Shown: positions 1 through 8,448, counted from the first letter of the stretch. The stretch is DNA of 64,000 nt from Fuscovulum sp. (GCA_035192965.1 CP136571.1:578501-642500), one strand, 5' to 3'. Numbers and translations are program-made. The notes: generated by a model from the letters alone, not told the origin.

Positions 1-2
1 AC

Positions 3-212
3 ATCGAAGGCCATGAGGACCGTGCGCTTGTTCCGTTTCTGGACGGATGCTCCCCCGAGTTGCGGCCAGACCGGATCGTGATCGAAAAGGCCGGGGCAGA
101 TGTGGATTATCCGGGCTGCACGTCCGCGTTCCAACGGCATGGCTATGTTCTGGTGGCACGGACGCGCAACAATTCCCTGTACCGGCGCGCGATCACCGTG
201 GGCATGGGTTGA
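3..212 (+). CDS. FkbM family methyltransferase, C-terminal end only
   Basis: This is the last 69 codons of a gene that begins before the window; the reading frame is open from base 3 to a TGA at 210-212. The peptide starts IEGHEDRALVPFL, which matches the short conserved block (D-I/V-E-G-H-E followed by a leucine-rich helix) near the end of FkbM-type SAM-dependent methyltransferases. These commonly O-methylate sugars in glycan clusters. It lies directly upstream of, and nearly touching, a glycosyltransferase gene on the same strand, so the two are probably co-transcribed. The SAM-binding part is outside the window, so the assignment rests on one motif plus context. Confidence 0.6.
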   Translation: MEGHEDRALVPFLDGCSPELRPDRIVIEKAGADVDYPGCTSAFQRHGYVLVARTRNNSLYRRAITVGMG

Positions 213-225
213 GGTGGTCACGGCG

Positions 226-1134
226 GTGGATACAAACACGGGCCTTGATGCGGACTTCTGGAAAAGTGTTACGCCTGTCGTAGTCACTTATAACAGCGCG
301 CATTGCGTTTCTGATCTGGCGGACTGTCTTTCAGGCTATGCCCATGTGATTGTTTCAGACAATGCCAGCGGCGATGGGACTGTGGAGCGTGTCCATGAGC
401 TTTTGCCCCAAGCAGAGGTTCTGGCACATGACCGCAATCTGGGTTTTGGCACGGCGAACAATCGGGCGCTTGCCCGTGTGAAGACACGGTTTGCCCTGCT
501 GCTTAACCCGGATTGTTCGATCCGCCCTGAAGATGTGCGCAGGCTGGTGGACGCGGCGCAGACCTTTCCAGAGGCATCGATCCTGGGGCCGCAGATCCTT
601 GATGGCAAGGGACGGCCCGAGGTGAATTACCGTTGGGCCGCGAACCGGTGGAAATCCGAAGGCCCGGCGGCAGAAGGCCCGGCCTGTGTCGGGTTCCTGA
701 GCGGTGCCGTCATGCTGTTGCAGATGGATGTCTGCGCGCCGCTTGGATTCTTTGATGAGAGATTCTTCCTTTATTATGAAGATGATGACCTGTGTCTGAA
801 GTTCTTTGATGCAAAGCGCCCGCTGATCATCGTGCCGGCCGCATCCGCGGTTCATCTGGCGCGGCGTTCGGTCAAGGGCAACGCGCCGATCAAGGGTGAA
901 TTCTGGCGGGGATACCATCACGCGCAATCAAAGCTGACCTACAGTGCCAAGCATCACGGTGCCGAGGAAGCGTCGCGCTTGTGGCGACGGTTGATGATTG
1001 AAACCACGCTTGCGCTGCCGCTGCGGTGTGTTCTGTTCTCTCCCCGGATGATCGCGCGTCTGATGGGGCGATGGCGTGGGGTGTTGGCATGGCAACAGGC
1101 TGCCAATGGCCGGGCACAGCCCCCGCGCAGTTGA
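226..1134 (+). CDS. glycosyltransferase family 2 (rhamnosyltransferase-like)
   Basis: A GT-A glycosyltransferase that would transfer a sugar from a nucleotide-sugar donor to a growing glycan on the cytoplasmic side of the membrane. The fold starts with PVVVTYNSAH, then VIVSDNASGDGT, NLGFGTANNRAL and the DXD-like LLLNPDCSI. A C-terminal block FFDERFFLYYEDDDLC is typical of the rhamnosyltransferase-like GT2 subgroup. The frame is open further upstream (an ATG at 100 lies inside the preceding gene). I favour GTG 226, which has a GAGG about 11 bases ahead; GTG 214 is the alternative. It sits between the partial FkbM gene and pseI, so it probably builds the same glycan as the Pse pathway. Donor and acceptor cannot be read from the sequence. 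Confidence 0.85.
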   Translation: MDTNTGLDADFWKSVTPVVVTYNSAHCVSDLADCLSGYAHVIVSDNASGDGTVERVHELLPQAEVLAHDRNLGFGTANNRALARVKTRFALLLNPDCSIRPEDVRRLVDAAQTFPEASILGPQILDGKGRPEVNYRWAANRWKSEGPAAEGPACVGFLSGAVMLLQMDVCAPLGFFDERFFLYYEDDDLCLKFFDAKRPLIIVPAASAVHLARRSVKGNAPIKGEFWRGYHHAQSKLTYSAKHHGAEEASRLWRRLMIETTLALPLRCVLFSPRMIARLMGRWRGVLAWQQAANGRAQPPRS

Positions 1135-1188
1135 TCACGGATCAGACTAATGGAATGGCCGCGCAGGACAGGAACGGAGAAGAGAACC

Positions 1189-2232
1189 TTGGATTTCAAG
1201 ATCAATGGTCGTTTGATCGGCCCTGACCAGCCGCCCTATGTGATTGCCGAACTGTCTGCCAACCACAATGGCCGCCTGGATAAGGCGCTTGAACTGGTCA
1301 AGGCGGCAAAGGCGACCGGTGCGGATGCCGTGAAAATTCAGACGTATCGCCCGGACACCATCACCTTGGACAGCCATAATGATGAGTTCCTGATTAAGGG
1401 CGGCCTGTGGGACGGAAAACGCCTGTTCGATCTTTATGCCGAAGCGCATACCCCGTGGGAATGGCACAAGCCGCTGTTCGATCTGGCGCGGTCGATCGGG
1501 ATAACGATGTTTTCGTCGCCCTTTGATCCAACCGCTGTAGATCTGCTCGAGGATCTGGGGGCTCCGGCATACAAGATCGCGTCGTTCGAGGCGGTGGATT
1601 TGCCGTTGATCCGCTATGTCGCTTCGACCGGCAAGCCAATGATCATCTCCACAGGGATGGCAGATGCAGAAGAGATTGCCGAAGCCATCGCAGCGGCGAG
1701 GGATGGGGGATGCAGGGATCTTGCAATCCTGCATTGCGTAAGCGGTTATCCTGCCCCTGCCTCGGATTACAATCTGCGGACGGTGTCCGACATGATGCAA
1801 AGGTTCGGCTGTGTAACAGGCCTTTCTGATCATACGCTGGACAATACAACCGCCATCGCCGCGATTGCGATGGGTGCTGCAATCATCGAAAAGCACTTTA
1901 CCCTTGATCGGTCCGGCGGCGGGCCGGATGACAGTTTTTCACTGGAGCCCAAGGATTTCACCCAGCTTTGTGCAGGGGCGCGAACAGCCTGGGAAGCGCT
2001 GGGCAAGGTGGATTACGGCCGAAAGTCCAGCGAGCAGGGCAATGTGATTTTCCGCAGGTCACTTTACTTTGTGTCTGACCTGAAGAAGGGGGATAAGATC
2101 AGCCCCAAGGATGTTCGCAGCGTGCGGCCCGGCTATGGGCTTGCACCCAAGCATCTGGATCGGGTGATCGGACGCACTGTTCTGACCGATGTGCAGGCCA
2201 ATACACCCGTTCGCGATGATCTATTCGACTGA
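1189..2232 (+). CDS. pseI: pseudaminic acid synthase PseI
   Basis: A NeuB-family enzyme that condenses 6-deoxy-AltdiNAc with phosphoenolpyruvate to give pseudaminic acid. Family hallmarks are YVIAELSANHNG near the start, VKIQTYRPDTI, GLWDGKRLFDLYAEA followed by TPWEWH, the FSSPFDPTAVDLLE barrel strand, YKIASFE, GLSDHTLDN and IEKHFTLDRSGGGPDDSFS. A C-terminal antifreeze-type (SAF) domain begins near GDKISPKDVRSVRPGYG. The LWDG and PWEWH blocks point to PseI rather than sialic acid NeuB or legionaminic acid NeuB. The start is taken at TTG 1189, which has a clear GGAGA eight bases upstream; an in-frame ATG at 1150 lacks a good ribosome-binding site. It is the only Pse enzyme gene on the plus strand, and its last 12 bases overlap the convergent next gene. 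Confidence 0.88.
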   Translation: MDFKINGRLIGPDQPPYVIAELSANHNGRLDKALELVKAAKATGADAVKIQTYRPDTITLDSHNDEFLIKGGLWDGKRLFDLYAEAHTPWEWHKPLFDLARSIGITMFSSPFDPTAVDLLEDLGAPAYKIASFEAVDLPLIRYVASTGKPMIISTGMADAEEIAEAIAAARDGGCRDLAILHCVSGYPAPASDYNLRTVSDMMQRFGCVTGLSDHTLDNTTAIAAIAMGAAIIEKHFTLDRSGGGPDDSFSLEPKDFTQLCAGARTAWEALGKVDYGRKSSEQGNVIFRRSLYFVSDLKKGDKISPKDVRSVRPGYGLAPKHLDRVIGRTVLTDVQANTPVRDDLFD

Positions 2233-3609
2233 TCGCCAGCGACCGTCGTTCATCACGGACACGAGCGAGGTCACCGCACGCTCTGCCTCTTTCTGCACGT
2301 TGTAATCTGGCACGATGGATTCATAGTCGCGGTCCACCGTGCCCGGGTAAAGCGCCTTGCTGACCGCGTCGAATGACTGTTTCAGGCGTTCGGAATCACG
2401 CTGGTGGTTGATTGCCTTTTGGATGCAATCGGGGTCTGTCCATTCGAAAACGCCGTCAACGCGCGTGTACCAAGTGACACCAAAGATGACGACGCCTTTG
2501 CCAATCAGGCATGCCTCCCATCCGGCTGTGCCGGAAATGGTGGCCAGGAAGGAACAGCGCCTGATGAGTTCGAAACTTGAGATTTCAGATGAGACATAGA
2601 AGGTGTTCGGAATGGATTTCAAACGGCGGAAGAAGCTTTCCTCGCGCATGAAGGTCGTCTGCATAGGGTTTTCTTTGACATAGATCTTCATGCCCGCCGG
2701 AAGCTTGCGGGACAGCGCTTCGAGCGCCAAGAGTTGGTCGCCGTATTCGTAGCCCCACGTATCGGTTGTGAGTTCGGGTTGTAGGTGCAGCGGGAAGTAG
2801 ACGAAATCTTCGTCAAGGCTGACCTTTTCCTCGGCCGAGGGGTTGGGATGCCCACCATTCGCCTTTTCGATGGAGTGAAAGAACCGGTTCAAGTTCCGCT
2901 CTAAGGCGTGCGGACGCACAATAAAGTGCAGCGTCAGGATCTTGAACGCCAGTTTCACGAACTCCAGCGTGATATAGGCGTAGGACACGGCAGCTTTTTT
3001 GAACTTGCCGCCCCGGTTCATGTAGAACGGCGTTTCGGGTGCGGCTGGTAGCTCTAATGGTTCACCATAGCCGTCGGTCGTCTGAAAATGGCCGAAATCA
3101 CGGATATCCCGAACAATCCAAAGCAGGGACGGGAAGTTGGACTGCATGCTGAGGATCGTTTCGATCCCAAGGGTCTTGGCCAGATGGTAGAGGATGATCA
3201 GTGATCCTTCGTGCGGGAAGTTCGAAAAGATCACGGTTTCGATCTTGTTGCGTTTCAGGATGTCGAAAAAGAAGTTGGCGGCAATGTGGAACAGGCAATC
3301 AACATGGCCCCAGCTTTTCAGCCGGTTCTTGCGGGCAAAGGCGATCCTGTGGAAATGGCGACGAAAGGCAGGGAACGCCACTTTGTACAAATCAATCATC
3401 AGGTTATCCGGCACGTCAGGCCGCATATCCACCGCATGTTCGCATCTGACCGTGCTGAAATGAGGATAGGTTTCCACGCCCTGCGCGACAAATCGATCGC
3501 CTCGTTGCATGGCCTCAATCCAGACTTTCACATTCACGCCGGCCCGATCGAATTCGCGGAACTCGGCTGATCCGAACCCGACCAGCATGACAGGACGACT
3601 ATGTGACAT
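2221..3609 (-). CDS. capsule-polysaccharide-type glycosyltransferase (KpsS/KpsC-like)
   Basis: A 462-residue protein resembling the capsule polysaccharide biosynthesis family. The C-terminal half has the recognisable string VYFPLHLQPELTTDTWG, then DQLLALEALSRKLPAGM, IYVKENPMQ, and a late TISGTAGWEACLIGKGVVIFG. In KpsS and KpsC, members of this wider family transfer Kdo from CMP-Kdo. Because Pse is also activated as a CMP-sugar, this protein is a candidate for the enzyme that uses CMP-Pse, but that is inference from location. It starts at ATG 3609 and converges on pseI with a 12-base overlap. The middle part (about residues 210-250) is basic and hydrophobic and may contact the membrane. Confidence 0.7.
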   Translation of the reverse strand: MSHSRPVMLVGFGSAEFREFDRAGVNVKVWIEAMQRGDRFVAQGVETYPHFSTVRCEHAVDMRPDVPDNLMIDLYKVAFPAFRRHFHRIAFARKNRLKSWGHVDCLFHIAANFFFDILKRNKIETVIFSNFPHEGSLIILYHLAKTLGIETILSMQSNFPSLLWIVRDIRDFGHFQTTDGYGEPLELPAAPETPFYMNRGGKFKKAAVSYAYITLEFVKLAFKILTLHFIVRPHALERNLNRFFHSIEKANGGHPNPSAEEKVSLDEDFVYFPLHLQPELTTDTWGYEYGDQLLALEALSRKLPAGMKIYVKENPMQTTFMREESFFRRLKSIPNTFYVSSEISSFELIRRCSFLATISGTAGWEACLIGKGVVIFGVTWYTRVDGVFEWTDPDCIQKAINHQRDSERLKQSFDAVSKALYPGTVDRDYESIVPDYNVQKEAERAVTSLVSVMNDGRWRSVE

Positions 3610-3771
3610 GAGTTACTTTCTGGCAGTCCGGGTTGAAGTGGTGTCGGGCTGTGTGGCCCTGCATCCAGCCGCCATTGCTTTAGCAGCGCGCAGGCAGGTG
3701 GGCAATTGAATGACGCCTGAACCCAAGGCCGCCTGTCGGGATCGGCGGAACTTGGTTGGCGCCAGGGCGTG

Positions 3772-5277
3772 TCAGCGCGGCTTGGGGCTGACCCAATCCC
3801 GGCTGAACTGGCAAAAGGGCGGATCAAGGCCGGCGGGTTGGAAGCCAAGCCCTTCAAACAGACGCATCGACGACAGGTTGTCCTTGTGGACGACAGCATC
3901 AAAGCGTTCCACGCCCCGGCATCTGCTCATCGCGAGCGACAAGGCCGCAAAGGCAATGCGTTTGCCTTGCATCGCTTCGTCCACGACGATGGATATCTGG
4001 CCCACCGTGCCCGCAAGATCGATGCGGACATGGGCAACAGGTGCCTGGTTCATTTCAACGACAAACAGCCGACGTTCTGGCTGTGCAAGGGCGCGGGCAA
4101 ACCATTCCAGATGATCAGGCAAGCTGACGGCCTGCCCAGATTTGTAGAACCGTTCTGCCCCACCGGAAGAACGCCAGCGCCAGATCATTTCGGCATCGTT
4201 CAGGGTTGCAGGACGGAGTGTCAGATCTGGCAGCACCTGCATGATCGCGGCCACGCGGTCGACGCCCTTGCCATCCGACAGGGCGCTGGCGGCGTCTGAC
4301 ATGGCCTTGACGTCAAGGGTCTGGATCAGGGCGGACAGGTCTGCTGCGCTGATCGACAGTTGGATTGTCCGTGCCGCGCCGCTGGCTTCAAGGCCGTGCG
4401 CCACGGTCTTTTGGTTTTCGGCCAGAACGACTGTCAGCGCCGGAAGGCCAAGCGCGCATCTTTCCCAAGCGGTGGACCCGGCGGCACCGATGCAGAGGTC
4501 GGCCTCTGCCATCAGGGTCGCCATATCCGGGGCGTTGACGATCAGGCGCGCGTCAGGCAGCGCTGCGACCTGATCTGTCAAAGACGCGATATGCGGTGAG
4601 GCAGCACCGATCACGGCTGTCAGGGCAAAGCCGCGGCCCGTGAGTTTTTCAAGAAACATGCCCGTTGCGTTGCCAGCATCAACCCCGCCCATTGTGATGA
4701 GGATGCGGCGCACCGGATCGCGCTGTCTTGCCAGAGAGGTGGCACGAAGGGCAGCAAATTCGGGGCGAAGCAGGGCGAAGGTCGGTCCGATCAGGCGCGG
4801 CGCGTCGTTGGACAGGACCGGATCATACGCGTTGGGATAGCGCCCTGCCGTGGAATCGACCAACAGGTCAGCCGTCAGCATGCGATCTGCCAGATCATCA
4901 ATCACAAGCACGCTGGACGTGCCGCGGACGGGGTCCGTCCACCGCGCGTCCAACGCGTAATGGTCAACGACCAGCCATGCCGGGTGCAGCTTTTGCAGGA
5001 TCGGCAACACATGCCGCGCATCTTCGGCCATGGTGGTGCCAAGCCATGCAGAATGAGCAAGATCATCCTGCCCCGCACCCGCCTGTGGCAGGGCGATCAG
5101 ATCATGGCCTTCGATCCGTAGTCTTGCCACAAGGGATTCCGGCAGGTTGCGACACAAGAACGAGCATTTTGCGCCACGTGCCGCAAGGGCATTTGCAAGG
5201 GTCAGGCAACGCATGAAGTGGCCAGTCCCAATGCTGACCGAAGCATCGGTCCGAAAGGCGATGTCAGCCTTCGACAT
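3772..5277 (-). CDS. pseG-pseH: PseG-PseH fusion: UDP-sugar hydrolase plus N-acetyltransferase
   Basis: Two Pse-pathway activities in one 501-residue chain. Residues about 1-340 are PseG-like, a GT-B-fold hydrolase removing UDP from UDP-2,4-diacetamido-trideoxy-altrose: FRTDASVSIGTGHFMRCL with His20 at the place of the catalytic His of Campylobacter PseG, then VVDHYALD, VIDDLADR, ITMGGVDAGN and GAAGSTAWERCALGLP. Residues about 352-501 are a GNAT acetyltransferase of PseH type (LTLRPATLNDAEMIWRWR, then HKDNLSSMRLFEGLGF), which makes the 4-acetamido group before PseG acts. The start is ATG 5277, overlapping the end of the hisF-like gene by 14 bases, so the two are translationally coupled. The frame extends upstream to 5397, but that part lies inside hisF. 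Confidence 0.88.
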   Translation of the reverse strand: MSKADIAFRTDASVSIGTGHFMRCLTLANALAARGAKCSFLCRNLPESLVARLRIEGHDLIALPQAGAGQDDLAHSAWLGTTMAEDARHVLPILQKLHPAWLVVDHYALDARWTDPVRGTSSVLVIDDLADRMLTADLLVDSTAGRYPNAYDPVLSNDAPRLIGPTFALLRPEFAALRATSLARQRDPVRRILITMGGVDAGNATGMFLEKLTGRGFALTAVIGAASPHIASLTDQVAALPDARLIVNAPDMATLMAEADLCIGAAGSTAWERCALGLPALTVVLAENQKTVAHGLEASGAARTIQLSISAADLSALIQTLDVKAMSDAASALSDGKGVDRVAAIMQVLPDLTLRPATLNDAEMIWRWRSSGGAERFYKSGQAVSLPDHLEWFARALAQPERRLFVVEMNQAPVAHVRIDLAGTVGQISIVVDEAMQGKRIAFAALSLAMSRCRGVERFDAVVHKDNLSSMRLFEGLGFQPAGLDPPFCQFSRDWVSPKPR

Positions 5278-6034
5278 AGGAAACCCGCGTCGGGAAACCG
5301 GCTTCTCCGATTGCGGCCTTTGCCCCTGCGGGGGTGAGTTCCGTGAAGTGGAAGATGCTTGCCGCCGCGACGGCCGAAGCTCCGGCCCGGACGGCATTCA
5401 CCATATCCGCGTAGCTTCCGGCACCGCCCGATGCGATCACGGGAATGGATACGGCGGCGCAGATGGCGGCGACGAGGTCCAGATCATAGCCTTCCATCGT
5501 TCCGTCGCGGTCGATCGAGGTGATCAGGATTTCGCCTGCCCCCATGTCCTGCATCGTTCTTGCCCATGCCAAGGCATCATGCCCGGTGGGGCGCGTTCCG
5601 GAATGGCTGACACATTCCCAGCGATCCGGGCCGATGCTTCGGACATCCATGCTTGCCACGATGCATTGCGACCCGTGGCGTGCCGCGATTTCGCTGATCA
5701 GTCCCGGGTTGGAGTATGCGGCAGAATTCACGCTGACCTTGTCTGCGCCCGACCGGAGAAGGAAGCGCACCTCATCCGCATTGCTGATGCCACCCCCATA
5801 GGTGAGCGGAACAAAGCAATCGCTGCCCGCATCGGCCAGCTCTTCAAGGTCCGGCTTGGTTCCGTTCTGCGTGGCAGAGATATCCAGAAGGATCAGTTCG
5901 TCGACTTCGCGCTGATTATAGACACGAATGGCGGGCAGGACGGACCCGACACGACGCCAACTGTCGAACTTGGCCCCCTTGACCAATCCGACGCCTTTCC
6001 AAAGCAGGGTGGGTATGACCCTTATCTTGACCAT
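5264..6034 (-). CDS. HisF-like cyclase subunit of the sugar amidotransferase module
   Basis: A 256-residue TIM-barrel protein of the HisF superfamily. It starts VKIRVIPTLLWKGVGLVKG, whereas histidine-pathway HisF has an essential Asp at position 11 in a C-L-D-V context. Here residue 11 is Leu, a feature of the WbuZ/HisF2 branch found in O-antigen and flagellin-glycan loci. Other barrel elements are present (ILLDISATQNGTKPDLEEL, TYGGGISN, ITSIDRDGTMEGYD, IASGGAGSYADM). The family model is that HisF2 docks HisH2 and channels ammonia to the partner amidotransferase, here the PseA/WbpG-like protein encoded upstream. It overlaps hisH-like by 13 bases and the pseG-pseH fusion by 14. It is not expected to serve histidine synthesis. 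Confidence 0.86.
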   Translation of the reverse strand: MVKIRVIPTLLWKGVGLVKGAKFDSWRRVGSVLPAIRVYNQREVDELILLDISATQNGTKPDLEELADAGSDCFVPLTYGGGISNADEVRFLLRSGADKVSVNSAAYSNPGLISEIAARHGSQCIVASMDVRSIGPDRWECVSHSGTRPTGHDALAWARTMQDMGAGEILITSIDRDGTMEGYDLDLVAAICAAVSIPVIASGGAGSYADMVNAVRAGASAVAAASIFHFTELTPAGAKAAIGEAGFPTRVSYVEG

Positions 6035-6660
6035 GTCGCCAGTTCCAAGAAATTCCGGAGCAAGGCATGGCCCGCGCGGCCACTTTTCTCGGGGTGGAAT
6101 TGCGTGCCATAGACCCTGCCGGACCTGACTGCCGTTGGCAATCTGGCGCCATAATGAACCTCGGCGATCAGATCGTCTTCCTGAACGACGTCCATGGCGT
6201 AGCTGTGGACGAAGTAGAAATCGGTTCCCGGCCGGATGCCGCGAAAGAGCGGATCACCGGAATGCTGGATCGAGTTCCAGCCGACATGGGGAACACGTTC
6301 GGTGCAGCCGAAACTGGCTAGGTGCCGAACCGTTCCCCGGATCAGGCCAAGCCCCTTGGTGGGGCCTTCGGCGCCAGCCCCTTCGTCGCCAAAATCGGCC
6401 AACAGCTGCATCCCGACGCAGATGCCCAGCAGATCCGTCTTTCCGCCAGCGACCCAATCGCGAAGCGCATCAACCCAGCCCCTTTGGTGCAGGTCGTTCA
6501 TGGAGGATGTGAAGTTGCCGACACCCGGCAGGATGGCGGCACGATAATCGGCAAGCCGGGACGGATCTTCGATCAGGTCGGCATTCGTTCCAAGATTTTC
6601 GAATGCGCGGAGAACTGATCCAAGATTGCCGCTGCCGTAATCGATGACGCCAACCTTCAT
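6022..6660 (-). CDS. HisH-like glutamine amidotransferase subunit
   Basis: A class I glutaminase of 212 residues that releases ammonia from glutamine. The catalytic triad is intact: Cys81 in GICVGMQLL, and His189 and Glu191 in TQFHPEKSG. The oxyanion-strand motif PGVGNF is near residue 45. The next gene downstream encodes the HisF-like barrel and overlaps by 13 bases, so the pair should form a HisH-HisF-type complex. The gene upstream, two bases away, encodes the N-acetyl sugar amidotransferase that would use the ammonia. The three-gene order matches the acetamidino-sugar modules known from Pseudomonas O-antigen (wbpG-hisH2-hisF2). The start is ATG 6660. Confidence 0.88.
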   Translation of the reverse strand: MKVGVIDYGSGNLGSVLRAFENLGTNADLIEDPSRLADYRAAILPGVGNFTSSMNDLHQRGWVDALRDWVAGGKTDLLGICVGMQLLADFGDEGAGAEGPTKGLGLIRGTVRHLASFGCTERVPHVGWNSIQHSGDPLFRGIRPGTDFYFVHSYAMDVVQEDDLIAEVHYGARLPTAVRSGRVYGTQFHPEKSGRAGHALLRNFLELATWSR

Positions 6661-6662
6661 TT

Positions 6663-7814
6663 TCAGGTATTGTCGTAGTTGATCTTGGTCAGGTTGCCGC
6701 GCGCGTCCTTTTGCAGGGACCCGTCAGCATTTCGCAGGAACAACTTCTTGTTGGTGAAGCGGTCACACACGCGGATGAAGTCATCGACCGTCATGTCGAG
6801 GGGTTCGAGAATATCCTTCAGGGGCTTGCCAAGGTATTCCCAAGGGAACTTGCCATCATGGCGCATCACGGCATCCAGACCGTCCTGGCGGCTAAGCCGG
6901 TTACGGCGGATGTGCAGGCAGGCCAGATCGGTTGCGCGGCCGAAGCCGAACTTCAGGAACTTGAAGTAATCGTGAATACCAGTCTGGTAATTGTCCAGGT
7001 TTTCGTAATTCACGATCGAGCCTTCGACGGCCTTATGATAAGTCGTGAAACCGTTCGCGCCGGATATCAGGGCGTTGGACAGTCCATCCCAGGGAATATA
7101 ATGCCCGAGGAAGAGCCCCGTTACACCAACACGTGCCAATTCAGCATCGGTGGGATAAGTGTAATTGATCAGGTCTTTCGTCTGAATGCCGTTTTGGCCG
7201 ATCAAATCGGTTACGCGCAGGCCAAGCAAACCGCCAAATTCCTCAAGCCATCTGCGATTGAGAATATTGTTCGTCTGCGAAGCTGCTGGACCGCCATACT
7301 CGTTTTGAGAGTTTTCACCCCAAACAATCAACGGAACATTGAATTGAACCGCCGCGCGGACGGGGATGGTAAAAATGCCCACATGTTCGGGCCAGGAAAT
7401 ATCACCGACCTGAGTCAGGCCAATCCGGTTCAGCGTTGCCCGCACCTTCGGGTTCGGGGACACCTCGACATAATCAACGCCAAGGCTTTTCAGATTCTCG
7501 ATATTCTGACGCCCGATATCGGAAAGGTCGCAGGTGGTTGACGTCACGCATAGTGGATTAAGGCCAAGCTGAAGCATCCGGATGACCTGATAGGTGCTGT
7601 CCTTGCCGCCGCTGACGGGGACGATGCAATCCCAGTTGCTGCCGTCTTTCTGGCGATACCGGTCGAGAATTTCCAGAAGTTCGGTATAGCGCTTGTCCCA
7701 GTCCACGTCCTTGCGGCCTTCATAGGCACGGCAAGCGTTGCAGACACCTTCATCGTCCAGCATCAGGTCTGGCTTGGTGTCCGGCATGATGCATCGTGAA
7801 CAGTACTTCAACAT
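6663..7814 (-). CDS. pseA: N-acetyl sugar amidotransferase (PseA/WbpG-like)
   Basis: A 383-residue PP-loop ATPase-type enzyme that converts an acetamido group of a sugar into an acetamidino group using ATP and ammonia. It opens with a zinc-binding pattern (Cys5, Cys8, Cys25 and Cys28: CSRCIMP and CNACRAYEGR). The ATP pyrophosphatase loop follows as VPVSGGKDSTYQV near residue 65, with VTSTTCDLSDIG and WGENSQNEYGG later. This is the TIGR03573-type family that includes Campylobacter PseA (Pse5Ac7Ac to Pse5Ac7Am) and WbpG. It sits two bases from hisH-like and one base from the methylase gene in the same operon. Which sugar carries the modification here cannot be decided from sequence; Pse is the obvious candidate. 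Confidence 0.88.
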   Translation of the reverse strand: MLKYCSRCIMPDTKPDLMLDDEGVCNACRAYEGRKDVDWDKRYTELLEILDRYRQKDGSNWDCIVPVSGGKDSTYQVIRMLQLGLNPLCVTSTTCDLSDIGRQNIENLKSLGVDYVEVSPNPKVRATLNRIGLTQVGDISWPEHVGIFTIPVRAAVQFNVPLIVWGENSQNEYGGPAASQTNNILNRRWLEEFGGLLGLRVTDLIGQNGIQTKDLINYTYPTDAELARVGVTGLFLGHYIPWDGLSNALISGANGFTTYHKAVEGSIVNYENLDNYQTGIHDYFKFLKFGFGRATDLACLHIRRNRLSRQDGLDAVMRHDGKFPWEYLGKPLKDILEPLDMTVDDFIRVCDRFTNKKLFLRNADGSLQKDARGNLTKINYDNT

Positions 7815-7815
7815 T

Positions 7816-8448
7816 TCAGACAGACCCCGTGCGCTTTTCCATCAGGAACCAAGTTACGTCATCTTGCGGAAACTGCGGATCGCGCCGATAGGCAAAGCCG
7901 TAATCCACAAGCGACATGTTCGGATGCCGGTCGAGGATTTCGCCTGCGAAATCACGCTTGAACAGCTTGTCGGTCTGGTTGCGGTAAGGAATCGCAACCG
8001 GCGACGGGTTGTAGTATTCCGCGACCAGCAGCCAACGCTTGGTGCTGTCAACAAGCCGGTCATAGACCTGGGGCAGCAAATCCGGATTGAGGTGAATGAG
8101 AACGCCCTTGATCAGCGCCAGATCGGCCTTTGCCTTGGGCGTAAAGTCGATGATCGACCCGCAATAGACGTTCTCTTTCCCGATCAGTTCACCAAGCTGC
8201 GCGGCGGCGGCTTCGTTGATCTCGGCCGCTTCAAAGGCCATGCCCGGGAAAAGATGGCCCAAAGCGCGCAGGTTCATCCCGATATTCGCGCCGAACTCGA
8301 TGCAGCTTTTGATCCCATAGGCCTGCCGCAGCGCCCGCGAGAAAAAGTTGAGGTTCGACGCAAGAAGTTGCGGGCTGTTGTTTCGGGAGATGTAGTCACG
8401 CCCAAATTCGCCTGCCCAGAACGCCTCTTGTTCGGTTGAGTAACTCAT
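7816..8448 (-). CDS. pseudaminic acid biosynthesis-associated methyltransferase
   Basis: A small (210-residue) SAM-dependent methyltransferase. The N-terminus MSYSTEQEAFWAGEFG and the SAM-binding motif CIEFGANIGMNLRAL, followed by AAEINEAAAAQL, look like the clade of class I methylases found inside Pse clusters (TIGR03587-type). ADLALIKGVLIHLNPD marks the later motifs. The start ATG 8448 has GAGGAAAA just upstream and overlaps the pseF stop as ATGA, so translation is coupled. A longer frame to 8610 would run inside pseF and is not used. No methylated position is proven for this clade; N-methylation of the acetamidino group or O-methylation of Pse are both possible. Confidence 0.82.
   Translation of the reverse strand: MSYSTEQEAFWAGEFGRDYISRNNSPQLLASNLNFFSRALRQAYGIKSCIEFGANIGMNLRALGHLFPGMAFEAAEINEAAAAQLGELIGKENVYCGSIIDFTPKAKADLALIKGVLIHLNPDLLPQVYDRLVDSTKRWLLVAEYYNPSPVAIPYRNQTDKLFKRDFAGEILDRHPNMSLVDYGFAYRRDPQFPQDDVTWFLMEKRTGSV

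Noticed and set aside
1189..2232. N-acetylneuraminate (sialic acid) synthase NeuB.
   Set aside because: The LWDG and TPWEWH blocks plus pseB, pseC, pseG and pseF nearby indicate PseI.
5264..6660. The hisH and hisF-like genes as part of histidine biosynthesis.
   Set aside because: The HisF-like protein lacks Asp11 and the genes sit in a sugar-modification operon, so they fit the amidotransferase module better.
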